Made by a program: the position numbers and the translations under genes
Shown here: piece after piece, positions 14,555 through 22,232 of the stretch
Position numbering within the stretch: the first letter of the stretch is position 1
How the letters are laid out: each line of letters opens with the position of its first letter
Notes under the pieces: model-generated
Told to the model about the DNA's origin: nothing
Database searches by the model: none
What the model saw: only the letters and a program-made list of their open reading frames with translations
Assembly (NCBI GenBank): GCA_023426855.1
Contig: JAEZBU010000096.1
Coordinates: forward strand, 1 to 22,232
Direction of reading: 5' to 3'
Source: Pseudomonadota bacterium
GTDB lineage: Bacteria > Pseudomonadota > Alphaproteobacteria > Rhizobiales > Hyphomicrobiaceae
DNA: 22,232 nt

Positions 14555-16825
14555 CTATCCGCTCACATTGTAAGCGGCCAGCGCGGCCATGTTCAGGATG
14601 TCGCTGTCCTTTGAGCCGATCGGGCAGATCTGGACCGACCCGTTCAGGCCGACGAGGATCGGGCCGATCACGGTCGCTCCGCCCAGCTCTTTCAGCATTT
14701 TGGTGGAGATCGAAGCTGAGTGGAACGCCGGCATGACCAGCACGTTGGCGACGTCGGACAGCCGGCAGAACGGATAGATCTTCTGCAGGTTGCGATTGAG
14801 CGCCACGTCGGCGGCCATCTCTCCGTCGTACTCGAAATCGACGCCTTCTGAATCGAGGATCTGGACCGCCTCGATCACCCGATCGGAACGCTCGCCGCGC
14901 GGTTCGCCGAACGTCGAGTAAGCCAGCATTGCAACGCGGGGCTCCAGTCCCAGACGGCGGGCAACCTGTGCCGCCGCCTTGGCGATTTCCGATAGTTCAC
15001 GTGCGTTGGGCATGTCGTGCACGCTGGTGTCGGCAACCACGACTGCGCGCCCGCGGCTCAGCGCGATCGATACGCCGATCGGACGCTGGCCGGGTTTGGG
15101 ATCAAGAACGCGGCGCACATCATTATAGGCCACGGACCAGTTGCGGGTGACGCCGGTGACGAGACCGTCGGCATGCCCCATGGCCACCATGCATGCGGAG
15201 AACACGTTGCGGTCGTTGTTCACCAGGCGCGTGCAGTCGCGCATCAGGTAGCCATGGCGCTGCATGCGGCTGTAGAGGAATTCCGCGTAGGCTTGGCGGT
15301 TTTCATCGAGGCTGGTGTCGTGCAGCTCGATCGCGTCGGTCAGTTCGATGCCGGCCTGCGCGAACGCATCCAATATTGGCTGACGACGGCCAATCAGGAC
15401 GGGCTTTCCAAGACCGGCATTATAGAACGCGTTGGCGGCACGCACGACCTGGGTCTGTTCGCCCTCGGCGAAAATGATCCGCTTCGGCTCGGCGCGAACC
15501 TGGCTGAAGATGCTGGTCAACCAGCCAGCCACGGGATCAAGACGCCCGGACAGATGCCCTTTGTAGCGATCGATATCGACAATCGGCTTGCGCGCGACGC
15601 CGGATTCCATGGCGGCCTTGGCGACGGCAAGTGGGACGTGGCAGATCAGGCGCGGGTCGAACGGCGCAGGGATGATGTACTCCGGCCCGTATTTCACTTG
15701 GCGGCCGTGGAATGCGGCGGCGACCTGATCCGGCACATCCTGGCGCGCGAGATCCGCCAGCGCCTTGGCCGCGGCGATTTTCATGGCGTCGTTGATGGTC
15801 GACGCGCGCACGTCCAGCGCGCCACGGAAGATGAACGGAAATCCGAGCACGTTGTTGATCTGGTTTGGATAGTCCGAACGTCCAGTGGCCATGATGGCAT
15901 CCTCGCGGATGGCGTGGACTTCTTCCGGCGTGATTTCCGGGTCCGGATTGGCCATGGCGAAGATGATCGGGTTCGGTGCCATCGAGCCGATCATGTCGGC
16001 GGTGAACGCGCCCTTAGCGGAAAGGCCGAACACGGCATCGGCGCCCTTCATGGCATCGGCCAGCGTGCGCGCCTTGGTCTTGGCGGCGTAGGCCGACTTC
16101 CACTGGTTCATGCCTTCCTTGCGGCCCTGGTAGATGACGCCCTTGGTATCGCAGAAGATCACGTTCTCCTTGGGCATACCCATGGAGGTCAGCAGGTCGA
16201 GGCAGGCGATGCCGGCCGCGCCGGCGCCGTTGACGACCAGCTTGAAATCCTTGATGTCGCGGCCGGTGATATGCAGCGCGTTGATCAGGCCTGCAGCAGC
16301 GATGATCGCGGTGCCGTGCTGATCATCGTGAAAAACGGGGATCGGCATCAGCTCGCGCAGCTTCTCCTCGATGATGAAGCAGTCCGGCGCCTTGATGTCT
16401 TCCAGGTTGATGCCGCCGAACGTCGGGCCGAGGTAACGCACGCAGTTGATGAACGCGTCGACGTCCTGGGTATCGACCAGCACGTCGGTGGCGTCGATGT
16501 CGGCGAAGCGCTTGAACAAAGCGCCCTTGCCTTCCATCACCGGCTTTGCCGCCAGTGCGCCGCGGTTGCCGAGCCCTAGGATCGCCGTGCCGTTAGAGAC
16601 TACGGCAACCAGGTTGCCTTTGTTGGTATAGTCGTAGGCGAGTGCCGGATCCTCCGCGATCGCGAGCACTGGAACGGCCACGCCGGGTGAGTAGGCGAGA
16701 GACAGATCCCGCTGTGTTGTCAAAGGCTTGGTCGGCGTAATTTCCAGTTTTCCAGGTTTACCCTGAGCGTGGAACTGGAGTGCTTCCTGCTCGGTGAAGC
16801 GTGCTTCTGCGAATTTCGGAGCCAT
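14555..16825 (-). CDS. maeB: NAD(P)-dependent malic enzyme with C-terminal phosphotransacetylase-like domain
   Basis: This 756-residue cytoplasmic enzyme decarboxylates malate oxidatively to pyruvate, giving NAD(P)H. The N-terminal malic domain has Tyr45 (AYSPGVAVP), Lys100 (EGKGALFKRFADID), the metal ligands Glu142-Asp143 (LEDIKAPD) and Asp168 (HDDQHGTA), and the cofactor loop NGAGAAG at residues 199-205. From about residue 440 (RIIFAEGE) a phosphotransacetylase-like domain runs to the end. In E. coli MaeB and rhizobial Dme/Tme this domain is not known to act as an acetyltransferase; it mediates oligomerisation and acetyl-CoA control. Length fits the family exactly. NADP versus NAD preference (tme versus dme in rhizobia) cannot be settled by eye. 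The gene is divergent from mutS. Confidence 0.95.
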   Translation of the reverse strand: MAPKFAEARFTEQEALQFHAQGKPGKLEITPTKPLTTQRDLSLAYSPGVAVPVLAIAEDPALAYDYTNKGNLVAVVSNGTAILGLGNRGALAAKPVMEGKGALFKRFADIDATDVLVDTQDVDAFINCVRYLGPTFGGINLEDIKAPDCFIIEEKLRELMPIPVFHDDQHGTAIIAAAGLINALHITGRDIKDFKLVVNGAGAAGIACLDLLTSMGMPKENVIFCDTKGVIYQGRKEGMNQWKSAYAAKTKARTLADAMKGADAVFGLSAKGAFTADMIGSMAPNPIIFAMANPDPEITPEEVHAIREDAIMATGRSDYPNQINNVLGFPFIFRGALDVRASTINDAMKIAAAKALADLARQDVPDQVAAAFHGRQVKYGPEYIIPAPFDPRLICHVPLAVAKAAMESGVARKPIVDIDRYKGHLSGRLDPVAGWLTSIFSQVRAEPKRIIFAEGEQTQVVRAANAFYNAGLGKPVLIGRRQPILDAFAQAGIELTDAIELHDTSLDENRQAYAEFLYSRMQRHGYLMRDCTRLVNNDRNVFSACMVAMGHADGLVTGVTRNWSVAYNDVRRVLDPKPGQRPIGVSIALSRGRAVVVADTSVHDMPNARELSEIAKAAAQVARRLGLEPRVAMLAYSTFGEPRGERSDRVIEAVQILDSEGVDFEYDGEMAADVALNRNLQKIYPFCRLSDVANVLVMPAFHSASISTKMLKELGGATVIGPILVGLNGSVQICPIGSKDSDILNMAALAAYNVSG

Positions 16826-16915
16826 GGGTCTGACAATTTCCCCCTACTTTGGTTGAGGGCAGCATATGACGTTCTTCTACGTGGGGACAACGGCGCCGTT
16901 TGCTTCGGCTGAATT

Positions 16916-16943
16916 TTGACACCAGCGCCGGACGGGATATGTG
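16916..16943 (+). promoter_or_regulatory. Possible sigma-70 promoter for mutS
   Basis: A perfect -35 box TTGACA (16916-16921) is followed after 16 bases by TATGTG (16938-16943), a weak -10. It lies about 40 bases before the mutS start in the divergent region. A 12-bp palindrome, AACGGCGCCGTT (16889-16900), stands just upstream. The -35 match is exact; promoter activity is inferred. Confidence 0.4.
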
Positions 16944-16983
16944 GTTGCGGCAAGGCTAACGGCTGAAGGGGGATAAGCACCAC

Positions 16984-19785
16984 GTGTCGTCGCGATCGCA
17001 GACCAAAACCGCTGCTGCATCGGTCTCCGAGCAGGATGCCGACACCCCTGCGCGCGCGGCTGAACGTACGCCGATCGCTGATGCAACGCCGTCGATGGCG
17101 CAATTCCTTGAAATCAAGGCGGCCAATCCCGACAGCCTGCTCTGGTACCGGATGGGCGACTTCTACGAACTGTTTTTCGACGACGCGATAAAGGCGTCGC
17201 AGGCGCTCGGCATCGTTCTGACTAAGCGCGGCAAGCATCTGGGCCAGGACATCCCGATGTGCGGGGTGCCGGTGCATCGCGCGGATGAGTATCTGCAACG
17301 CCTGATCCGCCAGGGGCATCGGGTCGCCGTTTGCGAGCAGCTCGAAGACCCGGCCGAGGCGCGCAAGCGGGGCTCAAAAGCCGTCGTAAAGCGTGACGTC
17401 GTGCGGCTGGTGACGCCGGGCACGCTGACTGAGGATGCGCTGCTCGATGCCAAGGCGCGCAACTATCTGACGGCGGTGCACGTGACACCTGGTACAGGCG
17501 TCGCTGATGCGGCCATGGCTTTGGCGTCGCTCGATATTTCCACCGGCGAGTTCGAGATCGGCGCGGTTTCGGCGGCCGATTTCCCCGGCGAGTTGGTGCG
17601 CCTGCAGCCAAGCGAGGTTTTAGCCGGAGACGCTTTGCTGGCTGATCCGCAAACCCGCCGCTGGATCGAGAACGTCGGTGCCGCAGCGACGCCGATGGCG
17701 ACCGCGATGTTCGACAGTATGGCGGGTGAGCGGGCGCTGAAATCGCAGCTTGGCGTTGCCGATCTGGCTGCGTTCGGCGAGTTCTCGCGCGCTGAGATGG
17801 CGGCTGCCGCGGCGCTGCTGAAATATGTCGAGCTGACCCAGATCGGACGTCAGCCGGTGGTCGGCCCGCCGCGTCGATCGGGCAGTGGCGCCAGCATGAC
17901 CATCGACGCGGCGACGCGGGCGAGCCTGGAGATCGTGCGCGCGACGTCGGGCGGCCGCCAGGGCAGTCTGCTCGACGCCATCGATCGGACGGTGACAGGG
18001 CCGGGCGCGCGCGAGCTGGCTGCGCGTTTGGCCTCACCTCTTTGCAATCCCGCGACGATCGCAGCGCGGCTCGATGCCGTTGGCTATCTGGTCGACAGCG
18101 ATATGCTGCGCGATGACATCCGCGCCTCGCTGAAGGCCGTGCCGGACGTGGCGCGGTCGGTATCGCGGCTGGCGCTGCAGCGCGGCGGTCCCAACGACCT
18201 AGGTGCCATTCGTGACGGGCTAGGTGCTGCGGCGGTTCTTGGCGAACTGCTGGTGCGCGCGGGCCAGCGGCGCGATCTGCCGGAAGACCTGTCCAGCTTA
18301 CTGACGCGTCTGTCGGCGCAGGGCGCGACCGATCTGGCAAAATCTCTGCAGGCCGCTCTGGTCGATGCACCGCCGCCACACCGCCGCGATGGCGGGTTCG
18401 TGCGCGAGGGCTATCGCGCCGATCTCGACGAGGCGCGCCGCCTGAAGGAGGACAGCCGTCAGGTGATGGCTCAATTGGAGGCGCGTTACGTCGCCGATAC
18501 CGGCATCAAATCGCTGAAAATCCGGCACAATAACGTGCTCGGATATTACATCGAGGTCTCGGCGAGTGCCGCCGGACCGTTGATGGCCGAATCCTTTTCG
18601 GATCAGTTCCGCCATCGACAGACGCTGGCGAATGCCGTGCGGTTCACGACACAGGAGTTGGGCGAAACCGAAGGACGCATTGCTTCAGCGGCCGAGCGTG
18701 CACTGGCCATCGAACAGGAGGTGTTCGTCGAACTGGCGCGGGCCATCGGCGGTCTGGAGCGTGAGCTCGGCGGCATCGCGGCGGCGCTGGCGGAATTGGA
18801 CTGCTTCGCGGGGCTGGCGCAGCTTGCGTTCGATGAGGGCTATACGCGGCCTGTGATCAGCAGCGGGCAGGAGTTCGAAATTCGCGGCGGCCGGCATCCG
18901 GTCGTTGAGCAGGCACTGCGGCGGGCCAAGGCATCCCCCTTCATCGAGAACGATTGCCTGCTGGGTGGCAACGGCTCGGCGGGCGACGACGAAGCCGCAG
19001 GTCGCATATGGCTGGTGACCGGCCCGAACATGGCCGGTAAATCGACCTTTTTGCGCCAGAACGCCCTGATCGCGCTGATGGCGCAGGTCGGCTCTTACGT
19101 CCCCGCGCGCGAGGTGCACATCGGCGTCATCGATCGGCTGTTCTCGCGCGTCGGCGCGGCTGATGATCTGGCGCGCGGGCGTTCCACCTTCATGGTCGAG
19201 ATGGTCGAGACCGCTGGTATCCTCAATCAGGCGACGGACCGCTCGCTGGTCATCCTGGATGAAATCGGTCGCGGCACAGCGACGTTTGACGGCCTGTCGA
19301 TCGCCTGGGCGGCGGTTGAATACCTGCATGACGTCAGCCGCTGCCGCGCGCTGTTCGCGACCCACTATCATGAGTTAACAGTGCTGTCCGGCCGCCTGGA
19401 CAACCTCGCCAACGTCACCATGGACGTGAAGGAATGGCAGGACGAAATCGTGTTCCTGCACAAGGTGAAGGCGGGCGCTGCCGATCGGTCCTATGGCATC
19501 CAGGTCGCCAAGCTGGCCGGATTGCCGGGGCCGGTGGTCAAGCGCGCACGCGAGGTGCTGGCAAAGCTCGAAAAGGCTGATCGGCGCGGAGGGGCGTCTG
19601 CCGGGTCGCTCTCAGACCTGCCGTTGTTCGCTCACGAACCGCCCGCGGCCGAGATGCAGCCCTCTGGCCCGACCGAGACCGAAATCGCACTTGACGGGCT
19701 CAATCCAGACGAGCTCAGTCCGCGGGCCGCGCTCGAGGCGCTCTACCATCTCAAGGCGTTACGCGGTAAATCGCGTCTAAACTAG
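16984..19785 (+). CDS. mutS: DNA mismatch repair protein MutS
   Basis: This 933-residue protein recognises mispairs and small loops and, with ATP, recruits MutL. The mismatch-wedge motif is FYE at residues 60-62 (MGDFYELFFDDA), and the connector, lever and clamp domains follow. The ATPase has Walker A GPNMAGKST with Lys686 and Walker B VILDEIGRGT with Asp759 and Glu760. The helix-turn-helix dimer region and the tail LNPDELSPRAALEALYHLK match MutS1. It is about 80 residues longer than E. coli MutS, partly through a polar N-terminal extension before MAQFLEIKAANPD, usual in Hyphomicrobiales. The start is GTG 16984, with a purine-rich AAGGGGGA at 16966-16973. glnD follows 23 bases later. All catalytic motifs are intact. 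Confidence 0.97.
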   Translation: MSSRSQTKTAAASVSEQDADTPARAAERTPIADATPSMAQFLEIKAANPDSLLWYRMGDFYELFFDDAIKASQALGIVLTKRGKHLGQDIPMCGVPVHRADEYLQRLIRQGHRVAVCEQLEDPAEARKRGSKAVVKRDVVRLVTPGTLTEDALLDAKARNYLTAVHVTPGTGVADAAMALASLDISTGEFEIGAVSAADFPGELVRLQPSEVLAGDALLADPQTRRWIENVGAAATPMATAMFDSMAGERALKSQLGVADLAAFGEFSRAEMAAAAALLKYVELTQIGRQPVVGPPRRSGSGASMTIDAATRASLEIVRATSGGRQGSLLDAIDRTVTGPGARELAARLASPLCNPATIAARLDAVGYLVDSDMLRDDIRASLKAVPDVARSVSRLALQRGGPNDLGAIRDGLGAAAVLGELLVRAGQRRDLPEDLSSLLTRLSAQGATDLAKSLQAALVDAPPPHRRDGGFVREGYRADLDEARRLKEDSRQVMAQLEARYVADTGIKSLKIRHNNVLGYYIEVSASAAGPLMAESFSDQFRHRQTLANAVRFTTQELGETEGRIASAAERALAIEQEVFVELARAIGGLERELGGIAAALAELDCFAGLAQLAFDEGYTRPVISSGQEFEIRGGRHPVVEQALRRAKASPFIENDCLLGGNGSAGDDEAAGRIWLVTGPNMAGKSTFLRQNALIALMAQVGSYVPAREVHIGVIDRLFSRVGAADDLARGRSTFMVEMVETAGILNQATDRSLVILDEIGRGTATFDGLSIAWAAVEYLHDVSRCRALFATHYHELTVLSGRLDNLANVTMDVKEWQDEIVFLHKVKAGAADRSYGIQVAKLAGLPGPVVKRAREVLAKLEKADRRGGASAGSLSDLPLFAHEPPAAEMQPSGPTETEIALDGLNPDELSPRAALEALYHLKALRGKSRLN

Positions 19786-19808
19786 ACTGTGCAGCCTTCG
19801 GCGAGTTG

Positions 19809-22232
19809 ATGGACATTCCGACACCGGCCACGGCCCCGTACTTCGATCCGCAGATCGCGCGGCAGGATCTCACCCGCATTGCCACCGAGGCTGGCGGTGT
19901 CGCGGAAGGGCGTCCTGCTGTCATCGAGTATTGCAAGGCCCTGATGCGCGAGGCCCGCGCGATGGCCGAGGCGCAACTTAATCTCGACGGCAATGGCCGC
20001 CGTTGCGCCGAAGGGCTGTCGCTGTTTCAGGACGAACTGATCCGCCTGATCTACGACTACACGGTGGCGCACGCCTATCGCGCTACCAACCCGTCGGATG
20101 CAGAGCGTATGGCGATCGTGGCCACGGGCGGCTACGGGCGCGGGCTGATGGCGCCTGGTTCCGACATCGATCTGCTGTTCCTGCTGCCCTACAAGCAGAC
20201 GCCATGGGGCGAGAGCGTCGCTGAATACATGCTCTATGTCCTGTGGGATCTGGGGCTGAAAGTTGGCCACGCGACGCGCACTGTCGATCAATGCCTCAAG
20301 CTGGCGCTGGGTGATTTCACCATCATGACCGCGCTGCTCGACGTGCGGCTGATCCACGGCGACGCCAGCCTGTTCGCTGACCTGGAACGCCGGTTCCGCA
20401 CCGACGTGGTGGCGATTTCGGGACGCGCTTTCGTCGATGCCAAGATGACGGAGCGCGATGAACGCCATCGCCGTTCGGGCCAGAGCCGCTATCTGGTCGA
20501 ACCGAACGTCAAAGATGGCAAGGGCGGGTTGCGCGACCTGCACACGCTGCATTGGCTGGCCAAGTTCTTTCACGATCATGATCTCAGCCAGGACGGCGCC
20601 AGCAGCGCATTCACGCCGGCTGAAGTGGCGACCTTCCGGCGCAGCGAGAGTTTCCTATGGAGTGTGCGCTGCCATCTGCACTTCCTGACCGGCCGGGCCG
20701 AGGAGCGCTTGAGCTTCGATCTGCAGGCCCCGATGGCGGAGCGGCTGGGTTACCGCACCCACGGTGGGCTGCGCAGCGTCGAACGCTTCATGAAGCACTA
20801 CTTCCTTGTCGCGAAGGATGTTGGCGATCTGACCACCATTTTGTGCTCTGCGCTGGAGATACAGCAGCTCAAGTCGGCGCCGCGCCTCAATGATCTGCTC
20901 AATCCGGTGAGTTGGGCGACGCGGCGGCGCATCCGGCGCACGACCGATTTTCGCATCGACAACGAGCGTCTCAACGTTTCTGACGCGGACGCGTTCAAGC
21001 GCAATCCTGTCAATCTCATCCGTTTCTTCGCGATTGCTGAGGAAACCGATAGCTTTTTTCATCCCTCCGCCGTGCGCCTGATCCGCAGTTCGTTGCGGCT
21101 GATCGACGATAAGCTGAGAGCAGATCCTGAAGCCAATCGCATATTCCTGTCGCTGCTGACGTCGCAGAAGAATCCCGAACCAACGCTCCGGCGCATGAAC
21201 GAAGCTGGTGTGCTCGGCCGATTTATCCCGGAATTCGGACGCGTCGTGGCGATGACCCAGTTCAATATGTACCACCACTTCACGGTGGACGAGCATCTGC
21301 TACGCACGGTCGGGCAGTTGAAGGCGATCGAACAGGGAAAGCTGGCCGATACGCTGCCTCTATCGACGGAGATCGTGCCGTCGATCCAGAACCGCCGCGC
21401 GCTGTATGTTGCAGCGTTCCTGCACGACATCGGCAAGGGCCGCGTCGAGGATCACTCCGAGGTCGGGGAGCGGATCGCGCGCGAGCTGTGTCCACGGTTC
21501 GGCCTGACGCCGGCGGAGACGGAAACGGTCGCCTGGCTCGTTCAAAATCATCTCGTGATGAGCAACATCGCGCAGAGCCGAGATCTCGCCGATCCCAAGA
21601 CAATCCGTGACTTCGCCGAAATCGTGCAGAGCCCGGAGCGGTTGAAACTGTTGTTGCTGCTGACCGTGGCGGATATCCGCGCAGTCGGCCCTGGCACCTG
21701 GAACGGCTGGAAGGGCCAGCTTCTGCGGCAGCTCTATTGGGAGACCGAGCCGCTTGTCGCTGGCGGTCATACGCATACGTCGCGGCGTGAACGTATCGCG
21801 GCCGCGCAAACGCAGGTACGCGCCGAGCTGGAGAACTGGCCGGCGCAGGAGGTGGAGCGTTTTCTCAGCCGTCATTATGACGACTACTGGCTGAAGACCG
21901 ACACACGCAAGCAGGTCGAGCACGCGCGCCTGATCCGCCGCGCCGACAGCGACGGGCTTCGCATCGCGACGACGTCCACGTCCAACGCCTTCACGGCCAT
22001 TACCGAACTGTCGGTGCTGGCGCCCAACCATCCGCGTCTGCTGGCGTTGTTCGCCGGATCGTGCGCAGCGGCGGGTGCCAACATTATTGGAGCGCATGTT
22101 TCCACCACGCGCGATGGCATGGCGCTCGACACTTTCCTTTTGCAGCGCGCGTTCGTCGAGGACGACGACGAATCCCGCCGTATCGACCGCATCGTGAAAA
22201 CCATCGAGCGGGCGCTGAACGGCGAGGTGCGC
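19809..22232 (+). CDS. glnD: Bifunctional PII uridylyltransferase/uridylyl-removing enzyme GlnD (partial, right edge)
   Basis: This enzyme senses glutamine and uridylylates or deuridylylates PII proteins, so it sits at the top of nitrogen regulation. From ATG 19809 there are 808 codons with no stop before the edge; the family has about 930 residues. The nucleotidyltransferase motif is GGYGRGLMAPGSDIDLL, with Asp119 and Asp121. The central PII-UTase block contains EPNVKDGKGGLRDLHTLHWL. The HD hydrolase domain has His539-Asp540 in AAFLHDIGKGR. The first ACT domain starts near ITELSVLAPNHPRLLALFAG, and the second ACT domain lies outside. The gene is 23 bases after mutS and probably co-transcribed; a weak GCGAG precedes the start. 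No frameshift is seen in the visible part. Confidence 0.96.
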   Translation, partial: MDIPTPATAPYFDPQIARQDLTRIATEAGGVAEGRPAVIEYCKALMREARAMAEAQLNLDGNGRRCAEGLSLFQDELIRLIYDYTVAHAYRATNPSDAERMAIVATGGYGRGLMAPGSDIDLLFLLPYKQTPWGESVAEYMLYVLWDLGLKVGHATRTVDQCLKLALGDFTIMTALLDVRLIHGDASLFADLERRFRTDVVAISGRAFVDAKMTERDERHRRSGQSRYLVEPNVKDGKGGLRDLHTLHWLAKFFHDHDLSQDGASSAFTPAEVATFRRSESFLWSVRCHLHFLTGRAEERLSFDLQAPMAERLGYRTHGGLRSVERFMKHYFLVAKDVGDLTTILCSALEIQQLKSAPRLNDLLNPVSWATRRRIRRTTDFRIDNERLNVSDADAFKRNPVNLIRFFAIAEETDSFFHPSAVRLIRSSLRLIDDKLRADPEANRIFLSLLTSQKNPEPTLRRMNEAGVLGRFIPEFGRVVAMTQFNMYHHFTVDEHLLRTVGQLKAIEQGKLADTLPLSTEIVPSIQNRRALYVAAFLHDIGKGRVEDHSEVGERIARELCPRFGLTPAETETVAWLVQNHLVMSNIAQSRDLADPKTIRDFAEIVQSPERLKLLLLLTVADIRAVGPGTWNGWKGQLLRQLYWETEPLVAGGHTHTSRRERIAAAQTQVRAELENWPAQEVERFLSRHYDDYWLKTDTRKQVEHARLIRRADSDGLRIATTSTSNAFTAITELSVLAPNHPRLLALFAGSCAAAGANIIGAHVSTTRDGMALDTFLLQRAFVEDDDESRRIDRIVKTIERALNGEVR

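Noticed and set aside
15017..16579. 520-codon plus-strand open frame opposite malic enzyme
   Set aside because: It is the complement of a fully conserved enzyme and shows only Arg/His/Val-rich shadow sequence.

Overview
The window looks like chromosomal DNA of an alphaproteobacterium of the order Hyphomicrobiales, most probably the Bradyrhizobium/Rhodopseudomonas/Afipia group (Nitrobacteraceae). The reasons are the high-GC coding style, the order maeB-like malic enzyme / mutS / glnD, the malic enzyme with a fused phosphotransacetylase domain, and intergenic repeats of the kind common in those genomes. The genus cannot be fixed from sequence reading alone. No RNA gene, insertion sequence, phage gene, integrase or CRISPR array was seen.

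Layout. (1) 1-2290, minus strand: an ABC importer of the ferric-iron-like family, with the periplasmic binding protein and a two-domain permease that runs off the left edge. (2) 2517-10133, plus strand: a six-gene unit of a long AMP-forming acyl-CoA ligase followed by a complete LivGHM-SBP-LivF type importer. The ligase and livG overlap by ATGA. Three gaps inside the unit (5336-5677, 7712-7836, 9163-9287) are longer than the others; the first holds repeats and a large hairpin, the third holds two inverted repeats. (3) 10167-11162, minus: an unrecognised exported protein, convergent with livF. (4) 11484-12830, plus: glutamate dehydrogenase. (5) 12907-14478, minus: a two-gene pair of a family 2 glycosyltransferase and an FkbM-type methyltransferase, abutting exactly. 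(6) 14555-16825, minus: malic enzyme. (7) 16984-22232, plus: mutS, then glnD, which is open at the right edge.

How the genes work together. The ligase plus Liv-type importer suggests uptake of a carboxylic acid (fatty, aromatic or branched-chain) coupled to CoA activation in the cytoplasm; this is inference from gene order and families. gdhA (ammonium assimilation), malic enzyme (pyruvate/NAD(P)H supply from C4 acids) and glnD (nitrogen sensor acting on PII) are central carbon/nitrogen genes, but they sit in separate transcription units on both strands. mutS is mismatch repair.

No previously undescribed multi-gene system is evident. The points most worth a second look are the ligase-transporter unit, the binding protein that lacks all four ferric-ion ligands of its family, the unknown exported protein with a hydrophobic C-terminal tail, the repeat mosaic inside the transporter operon, and perfect 14-bp palindromes upstream of the iron-like transporter and of gdhA.
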